Assembly (NCBI GenBank): GCA_034435015.1
Contig: DAOTYH010000013.1
Span: 1-34,267, forward strand
DNA length: 34,267 nucleotides
DNA from: DAOTYH01 sp034435015
GTDB taxonomy: Bacteria; Chloroflexota; Anaerolineae; Aggregatilineales; UBA3940
Direction of reading: 5' to 3'
The position numbers were made by a program, and so were the translations under genes. Positions 1-6,595 of the stretch are shown one piece after another. Under the pieces are notes generated by a model, which saw only the letters and a program-made list of their open reading frames with translations, was not told the DNA's origin and did no database searches. Positions within the stretch are counted from its first letter, which is position 1, and the number at the start of each line of letters is the position of its first letter.

Positions 1-105
1 CGCCGTGCCGATGACTATCCCGCCTATTATCACCACCAGCGCCCTCACTTGGCGCTGGGCATGCGTACCCCTGCTCAGGCCTTCGCGGAGTCGCATTTGA
101 TATGA
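1..105 (+). CDS. C-terminal end of an integrase-core transposase (partial)
   Basis: Frame 1 is open from the window edge to a TGA at 103-105 and encodes 34 residues. They contain the stretch YYHHQRPHLALGMRTPAQAF, the typical C-terminus of rve-type DDE transposases (IS3/IS481-like), where a Y-N/H-x-x-RPH-x-AL-x-x-x-TP pattern closes the catalytic core. The catalytic residues lie outside the window, so family and integrity cannot be judged. Downstream no clear terminal inverted repeat is visible before the gatC promoter about 35 bases later, so the IS end was not placed. Confidence 0.7.
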   Translation, partial: RRADDYPAYYHHQRPHLALGMRTPAQAFAESHLI

Positions 106-139
106 CACATTGCGATAATTCGCTCCTGCCTGCCGCCCA

Positions 140-148
140 TGCTATAAT
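140..148 (+). promoter_or_regulatory. Extended -10 promoter of gatCA
   Basis: TGCTATAAT is a perfect extended -10 element (TG, one base, TATAAT). It lies 37 bases upstream of the chosen gatC start. No good -35 hexamer sits at 16-18 bp, which fits extended -10 promoters. The position supports a start at 186, because the longer reading frame beginning at 102 would start upstream of the promoter. Confidence 0.65.
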
Positions 149-185
149 CGCCCCCGTTAAACTCCCACGCGTCAGAGAAGAGAAC

Positions 186-473
186 ATGACACTCAGTTTG
201 GAAGAAGTCGAACATATTGCCGAACTGGCAAAATTGGCGCTGACTGACGAGGAAAAGAGCCGATTCCGAGAACAGCTTTCATCCATCCTCGACTATGCAA
301 ACAGCCTACAAGCCCTCGATACGAGCGACATCCCGCCGACGGCTACCGTCCTTCCGCTGGATACCGTCCTGCGTCCGGACGTCCCCCGTGAGAGTCTGAA
401 CCGCGAAGAACTACTTGCCAACACCTCTCGCAAAGAAGACGGCATGTTCTGCGTGGAAGCTATTCTGGATTAA
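186..473 (+). CDS. gatC: Asp-tRNA(Asn)/Glu-tRNA(Gln) amidotransferase subunit C
   Basis: This is the small subunit of the GatCAB amidotransferase, which converts misacylated Glu-tRNA(Gln) or Asp-tRNA(Asn) to the correct amide form in the cytoplasm. The 95 residues match the usual GatC length and begin with the family pattern MTLSLEEVEHIAELAKLAL; the later LRPDVP segment that wraps around GatA is present too. An upstream in-frame ATG at 102 would add 28 residues unlike GatC and precedes the promoter, so 186 is preferred; a purine-rich AGAGAAGAGAA stretch serves as ribosome binding site. gatA follows five bases after the stop, so the two are co-transcribed. No gatB is visible nearby. Confidence 0.95.
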   Translation: MTLSLEEVEHIAELAKLALTDEEKSRFREQLSSILDYANSLQALDTSDIPPTATVLPLDTVLRPDVPRESLNREELLANTSRKEDGMFCVEAILD

Positions 474-478
474 GGCCC

Positions 479-1936
479 ATGACTGACCTGACGACTCTGA
501 CTATTGGAGAGGCCCATGCCCTGCTCAAAAAGGGCGAGATTTCATCCGTCGAGCTGACCAATGCCTACCTGAACCGTATCGCCGCTCTGGACGGTCAGAT
601 CAAAGCCTACCTCACAGTGACTGATACTCAGGCTCTGGCTCAGGCACGGGAAGCAGATGCACGCCGCGCACAGGGAGAGGACACGCCTCTGTTGGGAATA
701 CCTCTAGCCTACAAGGATGTGCTGTGCACACGCGGTGTCCAGACGACCTGCGGCTCCAAAATATTGGAGGGTTACCGTCCTCCCTATACGGCTACCGCCA
801 TCCGCAAACTTGAAGCGCTCGGCGCAGTCATGCTCGGCAAGACCAATATGGACGAGTTTGCAATGGGGTCCTCAACCGAGAACTCGGCCTACCAGATCAC
901 ATGCAACCCTTGGAACGTAGAGCGGGTGCCGGGCGGCTCAAGCGGAGGGAGCGCGGCGGCAGTGGCGGCACGAATGGCCACCGCCGCGCTAGGCACAGAC
1001 ACGGGTGGCAGTATCCGACAGCCTGCCTCGCTGTGCGGAGTGGTCGGCTTGAAGCCCAGCTATGGGCGTGTATCACGCTATGGGCTGGTGGCATTTGCCT
1101 CTTCGCTTGACCAGATCGGCCCTTTCACCCGGACTGTGGCCGAGGCGGCTCTGATGCTGAACGCGATAGCCGGACACGACCCCCTCGACTCCACTTCGAT
1201 GGCCTTGCCAGTGCCAGACTATACCGTCGCCCTGAAAGAAGACCTCAGAGGGATGAGAGTCGGTGTTCCGAAAGAATACTTCATCGAAGGGATGCAACCC
1301 TCTGTCGAGAAAGCTGTACGCTCGGCTATCGAGCATCTTCGTTCTTTAGGTGCAGAAATCCACCCTGTCAGCCTGCCGCATACCGATACAGCTTTACCTG
1401 TTTACTATCTGCTTGCCCCGGCTGAAGCATCCGCCAACCTAGCCCGCTTCGACGGGGTACGATACGGGCCGCGCATCAGCACTGGTGCGATGTGGGAGAC
1501 TTACCGCCAGACACGGGGGGCCGGCTTCGGGCCGGAAGTGAAGCGGCGCATCATGCTGGGAACTTACGCGCTCTCTGCGGGGTACTACGACGCGTACTAC
1601 CTCAAAGCCCAGAAGGTACGTACCCTGATCAAGCAGGATTTCGATACCGCCTTCGCTCAGGTTGACGTGATTGCCTGCCCTACTTCGCCTACAACGGCCT
1701 TTAAGATCGGTGAGCGCGTAGATGACCCATTGCAGATGTACCTGTCAGACATCTTCACCCTGGCTGTCAATCTGGCGGGCATCTGCGGCATATCGGTTCC
1801 CTGCGGATTCGACGAGCTTGGCTTGCCAATCGGCCTCCAGCTTCTCGGCCCTGCTTTCGGAGAGGAACGCATCTTGCATGCGGCCTATGCCTACGAGCAG
1901 ACCACCGAGTGGCATACCCGCTTGGCGCCGGTGTGA
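479..1936 (+). CDS. gatA: Asp-tRNA(Asn)/Glu-tRNA(Gln) amidotransferase subunit A
   Basis: GatA is the amidase subunit that hydrolyses glutamine and delivers ammonia to GatB. The 485-residue length is normal. The Ser-cisSer-Lys triad of the amidase signature family is complete and falls at the same numbers as in the classic enzyme: Lys79 in LAYKDVLCT, Ser154 in GGSSGGSAAAVA, Ser178 in DTGGSIRQPA. The long signature block with GLKPSYGRVSRYG follows. Translation probably couples to gatC, five bases upstream, since no separate Shine-Dalgarno is obvious. The transcript appears to end at the hairpin at 1993-2019, beyond the next gene's promoter. Confidence 0.97.
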   Translation: MTDLTTLTIGEAHALLKKGEISSVELTNAYLNRIAALDGQIKAYLTVTDTQALAQAREADARRAQGEDTPLLGIPLAYKDVLCTRGVQTTCGSKILEGYRPPYTATAIRKLEALGAVMLGKTNMDEFAMGSSTENSAYQITCNPWNVERVPGGSSGGSAAAVAARMATAALGTDTGGSIRQPASLCGVVGLKPSYGRVSRYGLVAFASSLDQIGPFTRTVAEAALMLNAIAGHDPLDSTSMALPVPDYTVALKEDLRGMRVGVPKEYFIEGMQPSVEKAVRSAIEHLRSLGAEIHPVSLPHTDTALPVYYLLAPAEASANLARFDGVRYGPRISTGAMWETYRQTRGAGFGPEVKRRIMLGTYALSAGYYDAYYLKAQKVRTLIKQDFDTAFAQVDVIACPTSPTTAFKIGERVDDPLQMYLSDIFTLAVNLAGICGISVPCGFDELGLPIGLQLLGPAFGEERILHAAYAYEQTTEWHTRLAPV

Positions 1937-1955
1937 CGGCTGTCCGGAACTCTTG

Positions 1956-1984
1956 TTGATGAGAAGGGGAATCATAGTTATACT
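1956..1984 (+). promoter_or_regulatory. Promoter of the FKBP-maf unit
   Basis: TTGATG (1956-1961), a 17-base spacer and TATACT (1979-1984) make a good sigma-70-type promoter. The predicted transcription start is near 1991, so the new transcript would begin with the hairpin at 1993-2011. Confidence 0.6.
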
Positions 1985-1992
1985 CTCTGTTG

Positions 1993-2019
1993 GTGGGTGC
2001 CCATCACCCACGTTTTTTT
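1993..2019 (+). terminator. Rho-independent terminator of gatCA, inside the FKBP leader
   Basis: GTGGGTG (1993-1999) pairs with CACCCAC (2005-2011) around a five-base loop, followed by G and seven T. It would stop transcripts arriving from gatA. Because the next promoter lies upstream of it, the same hairpin forms the 5' end of the FKBP mRNA. Confidence 0.7.
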
Positions 2020-2043
2020 GTTAGTAAGGAGTACAAATCAACA

Positions 2044-2529
2044 ATGCCACCCAATAAAATTGAAAAAGACGTAGTCGTGACCCTACAGTATAAGCTAAGC
2101 TTAGACGATGGTGAAGTGGTCGAAGAGAGCACGGCGGATGAGCCTCTGGTCTATCTACACGGTCACGACAACATTATCCCCGGCCTAGAGCGCGAGCTGG
2201 AAGGCCTGCGTGTAGGTGACCGGAAGGCCGTCATTGTGGAGCCTGCCGATGCTTACGGCGATTACGATCCCGATGAAGTAGACGAGCTAGGGATTGATGA
2301 ACTGCCGCCGGGTTTTGAGCCTGAGGTTGGAATGCTCCTCTCCGTACAGGACGAGGAAGGCAATGAGTTCATCGCTCAGGTCACAGAAGTCACGAAGGAC
2401 TCTGTCACTCTTGACTTCAACCACCCAATGGCCGGCGAGCGGTTACACTTTGATGTGGAAGTTACAGGTCTACGCGCCGCTACCCCCGAAGAACTGAAGC
2501 ATGGTCATGTCCATGACGATGAAAGATAG
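2044..2529 (+). CDS. FKBP-type peptidyl-prolyl isomerase (SlyD-like)
   Basis: A 161-residue cytoplasmic FKBP-type prolyl isomerase and chaperone. The order of elements is SlyD-like: half of the FKBP fold (residues about 1-70, with LVYLHGHDNIIPGLERELEG and the VGDRK turn), an insert-in-flap region (about 70-125, with AYGDYDPDEVDELG and LPPG), then the closing strand DFNHPMAGERLHFDVEV. The C-terminus HGHVHDDER is only a short remnant of the His-rich metal-binding tail of SlyD. The start at 2044 has AAGGAG upstream (12 bases away); the longer frame from 1990 would begin at the transcription start and include the hairpin. maf follows 36 bases downstream on the same strand. Confidence 0.9.
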   Translation: MPPNKIEKDVVVTLQYKLSLDDGEVVEESTADEPLVYLHGHDNIIPGLERELEGLRVGDRKAVIVEPADAYGDYDPDEVDELGIDELPPGFEPEVGMLLSVQDEEGNEFIAQVTEVTKDSVTLDFNHPMAGERLHFDVEVTGLRAATPEELKHGHVHDDER

Positions 2530-2565
2530 CGATAAGGCGCTAAAGTCAATCTAAAACAGGCATGT

Positions 2566-3219
2566 ATGGACCTTGTTCTGGCTTCTGTGTCACCGCGGCG
2601 CCGGGAGTTGCTCGCTCTGCTCGGCTTGCCGTTTAAGACACTGGCCCCGCACATCAACGAGGACCAACGGCCCGGCGAATCACCTGTGGATTACGTATGC
2701 CGCCTGAGCCGCGAAAAAGCTCAGGCGGCATCTACTGCGTTAGACTTCTCTGCGTCGATCTTAGCCGCTGACACTATAGTGCTGGATGGGAATGACGTGC
2801 TCGGCAAGCCCGCTGATGCCCAGGAAGCGGCCTCAATGCTGAGACGATTGCGCGGGCGTACCCATTACGTCTATACAGCGGTTGCCTTGCTGGAAGCACC
2901 AGCAGGCCGTCTGTTGGGTGAGCTGGCAGTCAGCCCAGTTTCAATGAGGCCCTATACTGAGGCGGAGATCACAGCCTACATTGACACCGGCGATCCATTT
3001 GATAAGGCCGGCGCATATGGAATCCAGCACCGCGCTTTTCATCCTGCCGAAGGATTCCATCACTGCTTCGCCAATGTGATGGGCCTGCCGCTGTGCCATG
3101 TTACCCGTCTGCTACGACGGGCTGGTGTGGAAGTCAGCTCTGATGTGCCAACTGCCTGTCAGACCTATCTCAGCTATGTATGTCCTATCCATGAAGCCAT
3201 CTTGAATGGGCAGGCTTGA
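2566..3219 (+). CDS. maf: Maf-family nucleoside triphosphate pyrophosphatase
   Basis: Maf proteins hydrolyse dTTP/UTP or modified nucleotides to monophosphates and pyrophosphate as a housecleaning activity. The 217 residues start with the phosphate-binding signature LASVSPRRRELL. They also contain ILAADTIVLDG with the conserved Asp, GKPADAQEA, LRGRTHYVYTAVAL, the FDKAGAYGIQ block with its Asp-Lys pair, and NVMGLPL near the end. The DTIV/TAV pattern fits the dTTP/UTP type (YhdE-like), but exact substrate is inference. The Shine-Dalgarno is weak. It is probably co-transcribed with the FKBP gene. Its stop codon directly abuts the stop of the convergent lipoprotein gene. Confidence 0.93.
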   Translation: MDLVLASVSPRRRELLALLGLPFKTLAPHINEDQRPGESPVDYVCRLSREKAQAASTALDFSASILAADTIVLDGNDVLGKPADAQEAASMLRRLRGRTHYVYTAVALLEAPAGRLLGELAVSPVSMRPYTEAEITAYIDTGDPFDKAGAYGIQHRAFHPAEGFHHCFANVMGLPLCHVTRLLRRAGVEVSSDVPTACQTYLSYVCPIHEAILNGQA

Positions 3220-4263
3220 TCATGGCCCGGCAATTTCCCACCCCTGCCCTTGCGGTAACAGCCCAATCACAGCCCCTGTTTCATCAGTAAAGTAGGTGAT
3301 CGTCTCCCCGCCACTCTGTCCCCGCTGATAGGTTACAGTATAGGGGACTTCATCATTGACCGCCCAGCCCAGCCGATCACGTATGGCTGGCGTTGTCCGC
3401 CACAATGTACCAAACCCTCTGCGAGGCTGTCTAAACCCCTCTGGCGGGATAATGGCCGGATCATCTTCCGGCTGTCCTTCAAGGTAGGGATCAGGTACGA
3501 TCAGCCAGGCAGGGTTATTTCCACTGCCCTGTCCCTCCGGAACGTTAAACAGCACGATGATTTCATCAGTAACAGCCAGCCAGAACATTCGTCCCCGCTC
3601 AAACAACTGGGCGGTGGCTGGAGAGACGTTAGCCTGTGACTCTGGGCAACTCCCCGCCGGCGCAGGCAGGAAGAACCATGTAAACAGGCAGGCAACTGTA
3701 ATGCTCACTGAGCGCTCGACTGTCACTGTGCCGTTGGTCACGCTCAAGGTGTAGATCTCAGTCCCTCCTACTGTACGGGGCGTGACTGTCAGAGAACCCT
3801 CAGTGTCCACTGCCCAAGTGCGCCCTGGCGTCCCATCTTCGTTAACACGATAGACAGCGGCGGCGCTCCCCCGCTCTGATGACCAGAAAAGCAGAACCGG
3901 CTCTCCCGGCAAGACCTCAGTTGGAGTAGCCACAAAATAGATAATCCGCGGTGAGATCGAAGAGACCGGCCCTAGTGCTGTCACTGTTAACAGATTATTC
4001 GAGGGTGTAGAGGTTGCGCCGATAGGAGGTGTCGGAGAGTAACGAGGGATAGGCGAGGCAGTCGGTATAGGGGTAGGCGAGAAAGCGGCAGTAGCAGATG
4101 CCTGTAGATCAGAGACAGCCGGCGTTGGGCTGGCTATCGGACTGGGGGTCAGGCTGGGCAGTGGCTCGATAGTGGGAACATCGGTCAGCCAGTCAGCACA
4201 ACCTGCCGTCATACACATTGTCACAAGCAGATAAGGCATGACAATAAAAGATTTGCGGGACAT
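3220..4263 (-). CDS. Putative lipoprotein with Pro/Ser/Thr linker and Ig-like domain
   Basis: Function is not recognised. The 347-residue product begins with a type II signal peptide: basic start, hydrophobic core, lipobox TAGC with Cys22. A low-complexity Pro/Thr/Ser linker (about 30-95, repeated SPTP-like units) would hold the rest off the membrane. Residues about 110-190 resemble an Ig-like beta-sandwich often found in such lipoproteins (GEPVLLFWSSE, then PRTVGGTEIYTLSVTNG). The C-terminal 150 residues are unassigned. No Shine-Dalgarno precedes the ATG; a TACAAT element (4280-4275) lies only 11 bases upstream, suggesting a very short leader. It converges on maf with no gap between stops. 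Confidence 0.8.
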   Translation of the reverse strand: MSRKSFIVMPYLLVTMCMTAGCADWLTDVPTIEPLPSLTPSPIASPTPAVSDLQASATAAFSPTPIPTASPIPRYSPTPPIGATSTPSNNLLTVTALGPVSSISPRIIYFVATPTEVLPGEPVLLFWSSERGSAAAVYRVNEDGTPGRTWAVDTEGSLTVTPRTVGGTEIYTLSVTNGTVTVERSVSITVACLFTWFFLPAPAGSCPESQANVSPATAQLFERGRMFWLAVTDEIIVLFNVPEGQGSGNNPAWLIVPDPYLEGQPEDDPAIIPPEGFRQPRRGFGTLWRTTPAIRDRLGWAVNDEVPYTVTYQRGQSGGETITYFTDETGAVIGLLPQGQGWEIAGP

Positions 4264-4303
4264 AATCGGTATTTATTGTATGCTATGGTAGTTTTCGAGA
4301 GTA

Positions 4304-4312
4304 TGCTACAAT
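4304..4312 (+). promoter_or_regulatory. Extended -10 promoter of the polyphosphate-nucleotide operon
   Basis: TGCTACAAT is an extended -10 element 37 bases upstream of the CYTH gene start. It overlaps the second copy of an 8-base direct repeat GTATGCTA (4278-4285 and 4301-4308, 23 bases apart), which may be a regulator site. The region is shared with the divergent lipoprotein gene. Confidence 0.5.
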
Positions 4313-4349
4313 CAATTCACCATATTGCACTACTTTCTTTGTGAGCACA

Positions 4350-4964
4350 ATGCCCGACCAACAAGAGACCGAGATCAAGTTCGTCCTGCGTGATCCCGAC
4401 TCCACCCGAAAAACACTGATAGGCCTGGGAGCCATGGTACGTGGCCGCCATACGGAGATCAACATCCGCCTGGACAACCCGGCACGCGGTCTGACAGAGC
4501 GCGGAATTGTACTGCGGCTGCGTCGGCTTGAAAACGCTGAAGGAAAGGTCACCCACCTGCTGACGGTCAAGACGCCGGCAGGGGGGGATCATATCGGCTT
4601 CAGCGTCCGAAGAGAGATCGAGCTGGAAGTGAGCGACGGCTCAGCGATGCTGGCCGCTTTAGAAGTGCTGGGTTATTCGCCTTACTGGCGCTACGAGAAA
4701 CGGCGGGAGGTCTTCTTGATAGAGCCTGTCGAGGCCGTGATAGACGAGATGCCCTATGGCTGGTTTCTGGAACTGGAAGGGCCTCCATCGGAAATTCGTG
4801 TGCTGGCGGGGAAACTGGGGTTCAACATGACAGACGGGCTGACACTCAGCTATGCCCAGATATTCGATAACGTGCGCCGCTCGCTGCAACTTGACATAAC
4901 GGATCTCACCTTTGAGGCTTTCAAGGATATTGCAGTTGATCCGCAAGCGTACTGGGGTATATGA
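4350..4964 (+). CDS. CYTH-domain (triphosphate tunnel) protein
   Basis: A 204-residue member of the CYTH/triphosphate tunnel metalloenzyme superfamily, which includes CyaB adenylate cyclase, thiamine triphosphatase and inorganic triphosphatases. The hallmark ExExK motif is at the very N-terminus (Glu6, Glu8, Lys10 in ETEIK). Charged tunnel strands follow: ERGIVLRLRR, LLTVKTP, RREIEL, YEKRREVF and FLELEGP. It acts on a triphosphate-bearing substrate with divalent metal in the cytoplasm; which one cannot be read from sequence. As first gene of an operon with CHAD and two PPK2 proteins, inorganic tri- or polyphosphate is the most attractive substrate. ATG 4350 is chosen; an in-frame GTG at 4341 would add three residues. 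Confidence 0.87.
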   Translation: MPDQQETEIKFVLRDPDSTRKTLIGLGAMVRGRHTEINIRLDNPARGLTERGIVLRLRRLENAEGKVTHLLTVKTPAGGDHIGFSVRREIELEVSDGSAMLAALEVLGYSPYWRYEKRREVFLIEPVEAVIDEMPYGWFLELEGPPSEIRVLAGKLGFNMTDGLTLSYAQIFDNVRRSLQLDITDLTFEAFKDIAVDPQAYWGI

Positions 4965-5000
4965 TGACAGTATGAGCGGGTAAGAAGGCAAGGAGGTAAG

Positions 5001-5762
5001 ATGGCAACTCTGCCGGACGGGCAGGTATTGCCCGGTAAATTGATCGTTGTCGAGGGGATTGACGGCTCAGGCAAGAGTACCCAGCTAGACCTACTGCGCA
5101 AATGGCTGATCGGCGAAGGGTACTGTGTTGCCTTCAGCGAATGGAACTCCTCAACCATTGTGGGCAGTGTCACACGACGCGGCAAGAAGAAACAGCTTCT
5201 CACACCGCTCTCGTTCAGCCTGATCCACGCCGCCGACTTTGCAGACCGTATGGAACGGCAGATGTTGCCTGCCCTAAAGGCAGGTGCCATCGTTCTTGCG
5301 GATCGCTATATCTACACCGCCTTCGCCCGTGATGTCGCACGCGGTCTGTCGCCTCAGTTTGTACGGCAATTGTACAGTTTTGCTATTCGCCCCACAATTG
5401 CCTTTTATTTCCGTGTCCCCTTGGACGAGTCTCTCCAGCGCATCCTGGGCGGCCGTCCCGAACTAAAATACTATGAGGCAGGGCTGGACATCAATCTGAG
5501 CGATGATCCATACGAGAGCTTCAAACTGTTCCAGAGCATTATCCTCAGAGAGTACGATAAGATGGTGGATGAGTTTGGCCTGACCGTTATAGATGCCTCC
5601 TTGCCTCTGCTTGAGCAACAAGAACTAGTCCGTTCGATTGTCAGACCACATCTGGATAACGTCCTGACTTCTGAGCTTAGCGGGTGGCGGGAGGTCCTGG
5701 CCGCCGAAGGTTTACACGGGCGTTATCTGAGAGAGATGTTCCCGGAGCAGAGTGAAGCATGA
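5001..5762 (+). CDS. Thymidylate kinase-like P-loop kinase
   Basis: A 253-residue P-loop kinase of the dTMP kinase family. The Walker A motif is intact (EGIDGSGKSTQ, Lys25). Residues about 80-115 carry the family blocks AADFADRMERQMLPALKAG and DRYIYTAFARDVARGL, corresponding to the AADRAxH, DRYxxS and ARGL parts of Tmk. The usual Tmk REPGGT loop after the first helix is not recognisable (SEWNSS instead), and the protein is about 40 residues longer than typical Tmk, so the phosphate acceptor may differ from dTMP. Strong Shine-Dalgarno AAGGAGG five bases before the ATG. The next gene overlaps by four bases and is a paralogue. Confidence 0.8.
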   Translation: MATLPDGQVLPGKLIVVEGIDGSGKSTQLDLLRKWLIGEGYCVAFSEWNSSTIVGSVTRRGKKKQLLTPLSFSLIHAADFADRMERQMLPALKAGAIVLADRYIYTAFARDVARGLSPQFVRQLYSFAIRPTIAFYFRVPLDESLQRILGGRPELKYYEAGLDINLSDDPYESFKLFQSIILREYDKMVDEFGLTVIDASLPLLEQQELVRSIVRPHLDNVLTSELSGWREVLAAEGLHGRYLREMFPEQSEA

Positions 5763-6550
5763 GCCGAGAAAAACCTGAGTTCTACGGTTATGATCTACTG
5801 GCGCCTAAAGCCAAGCGCTTGAAAGGGCGTCTGATTGTATTGGAAGGTACGGATGGGGTCGGGCGATCCAGCCAGATCGCACTACTGCGCGAGTGGCTGG
5901 AAAATGAGGGCTATGCAGTGGCAACCAGCGGCCTTAAACGAGGAAAGCTGGCAGGCAAGGGACTCAGTAAGGCCATGGAAGGCCATACCCTCGGCGACAT
6001 CACCATGAATCTGCTGTACGCCACCGACTTTGCTGACCGCCTAGAAGGGGAGATCATTCCTGCCCTGCGAGCGGGATTTATCATGCTGACCGACCGGTAC
6101 ATCTACTCGATCATTGTACGGTCACTGGTGCGCGGCGCAGACCCGGAATGGATTCGCAACCTGTTCAGCTTTGCGCTGGTGCCGGACATTGTCTTCTACC
6201 TGCAAGCTGACGTCAACAGCCTGATCCCTCGCGTGCTGAACGCACGCGGTTTTGACTACTGGGAGTCAGGGCTTGATTTTCTCCGCGGCGGTGATTACTA
6301 CGACAGCTTTGTGGAGTATCAGCGGCTCATATTAGCCCAGTTCGACTCCATTGCGGACGAGTATGGCTTCTGCCGCATTGATGCCAACCGATCAATGCAT
6401 CAAGTCTTCAAGGACCTTCAGGCCGGGATCAGAACAGTCATTGCTGATATGAAACCAACCAAACAACCAGCGGAGACTAAGCCAGATGCAAAAGGTAAGG
6501 AAAAGGAAGAGGAAAAAGCAAAGGGCGGAGACAAGCGAAAAAGAGGGTAG
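5759..6550 (+). CDS. Thymidylate kinase-like protein with altered P-loop
   Basis: A 263-residue paralogue of the preceding gene, joined by an ATGA start-stop overlap. The P-loop reads GTDGVGRSSQ: the nearly invariant Walker A Lys is replaced by Arg36 (codon CGA), so catalysis may be weak or absent. Other blocks are kept: ATDFADRLEGEIIPALRAG and DRYIYSIIVRSLVRGAD. The C-terminus from about residue 230 is a highly charged Lys/Glu tail rich in Lys (ends GGDKRKRG). Together with the intact upstream copy this suggests a catalytic/regulatory heterodimer, which is inference. The charged tail resembles other basic tails in this operon. Confidence 0.78.
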   Translation: MSREKPEFYGYDLLAPKAKRLKGRLIVLEGTDGVGRSSQIALLREWLENEGYAVATSGLKRGKLAGKGLSKAMEGHTLGDITMNLLYATDFADRLEGEIIPALRAGFIMLTDRYIYSIIVRSLVRGADPEWIRNLFSFALVPDIVFYLQADVNSLIPRVLNARGFDYWESGLDFLRGGDYYDSFVEYQRLILAQFDSIADEYGFCRIDANRSMHQVFKDLQAGIRTVIADMKPTKQPAETKPDAKGKEKEEEKAKGGDKRKRG

Positions 6551-6595
6551 ACCGGCCAGTACCGGCGACGTACTCCATGCAGGAGGAAGATAACC

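Noticed and set aside
102..185. N-terminal extension of gatC from ATG 102
   Set aside because: It would begin upstream of the extended -10 promoter and adds 28 residues unlike GatC.
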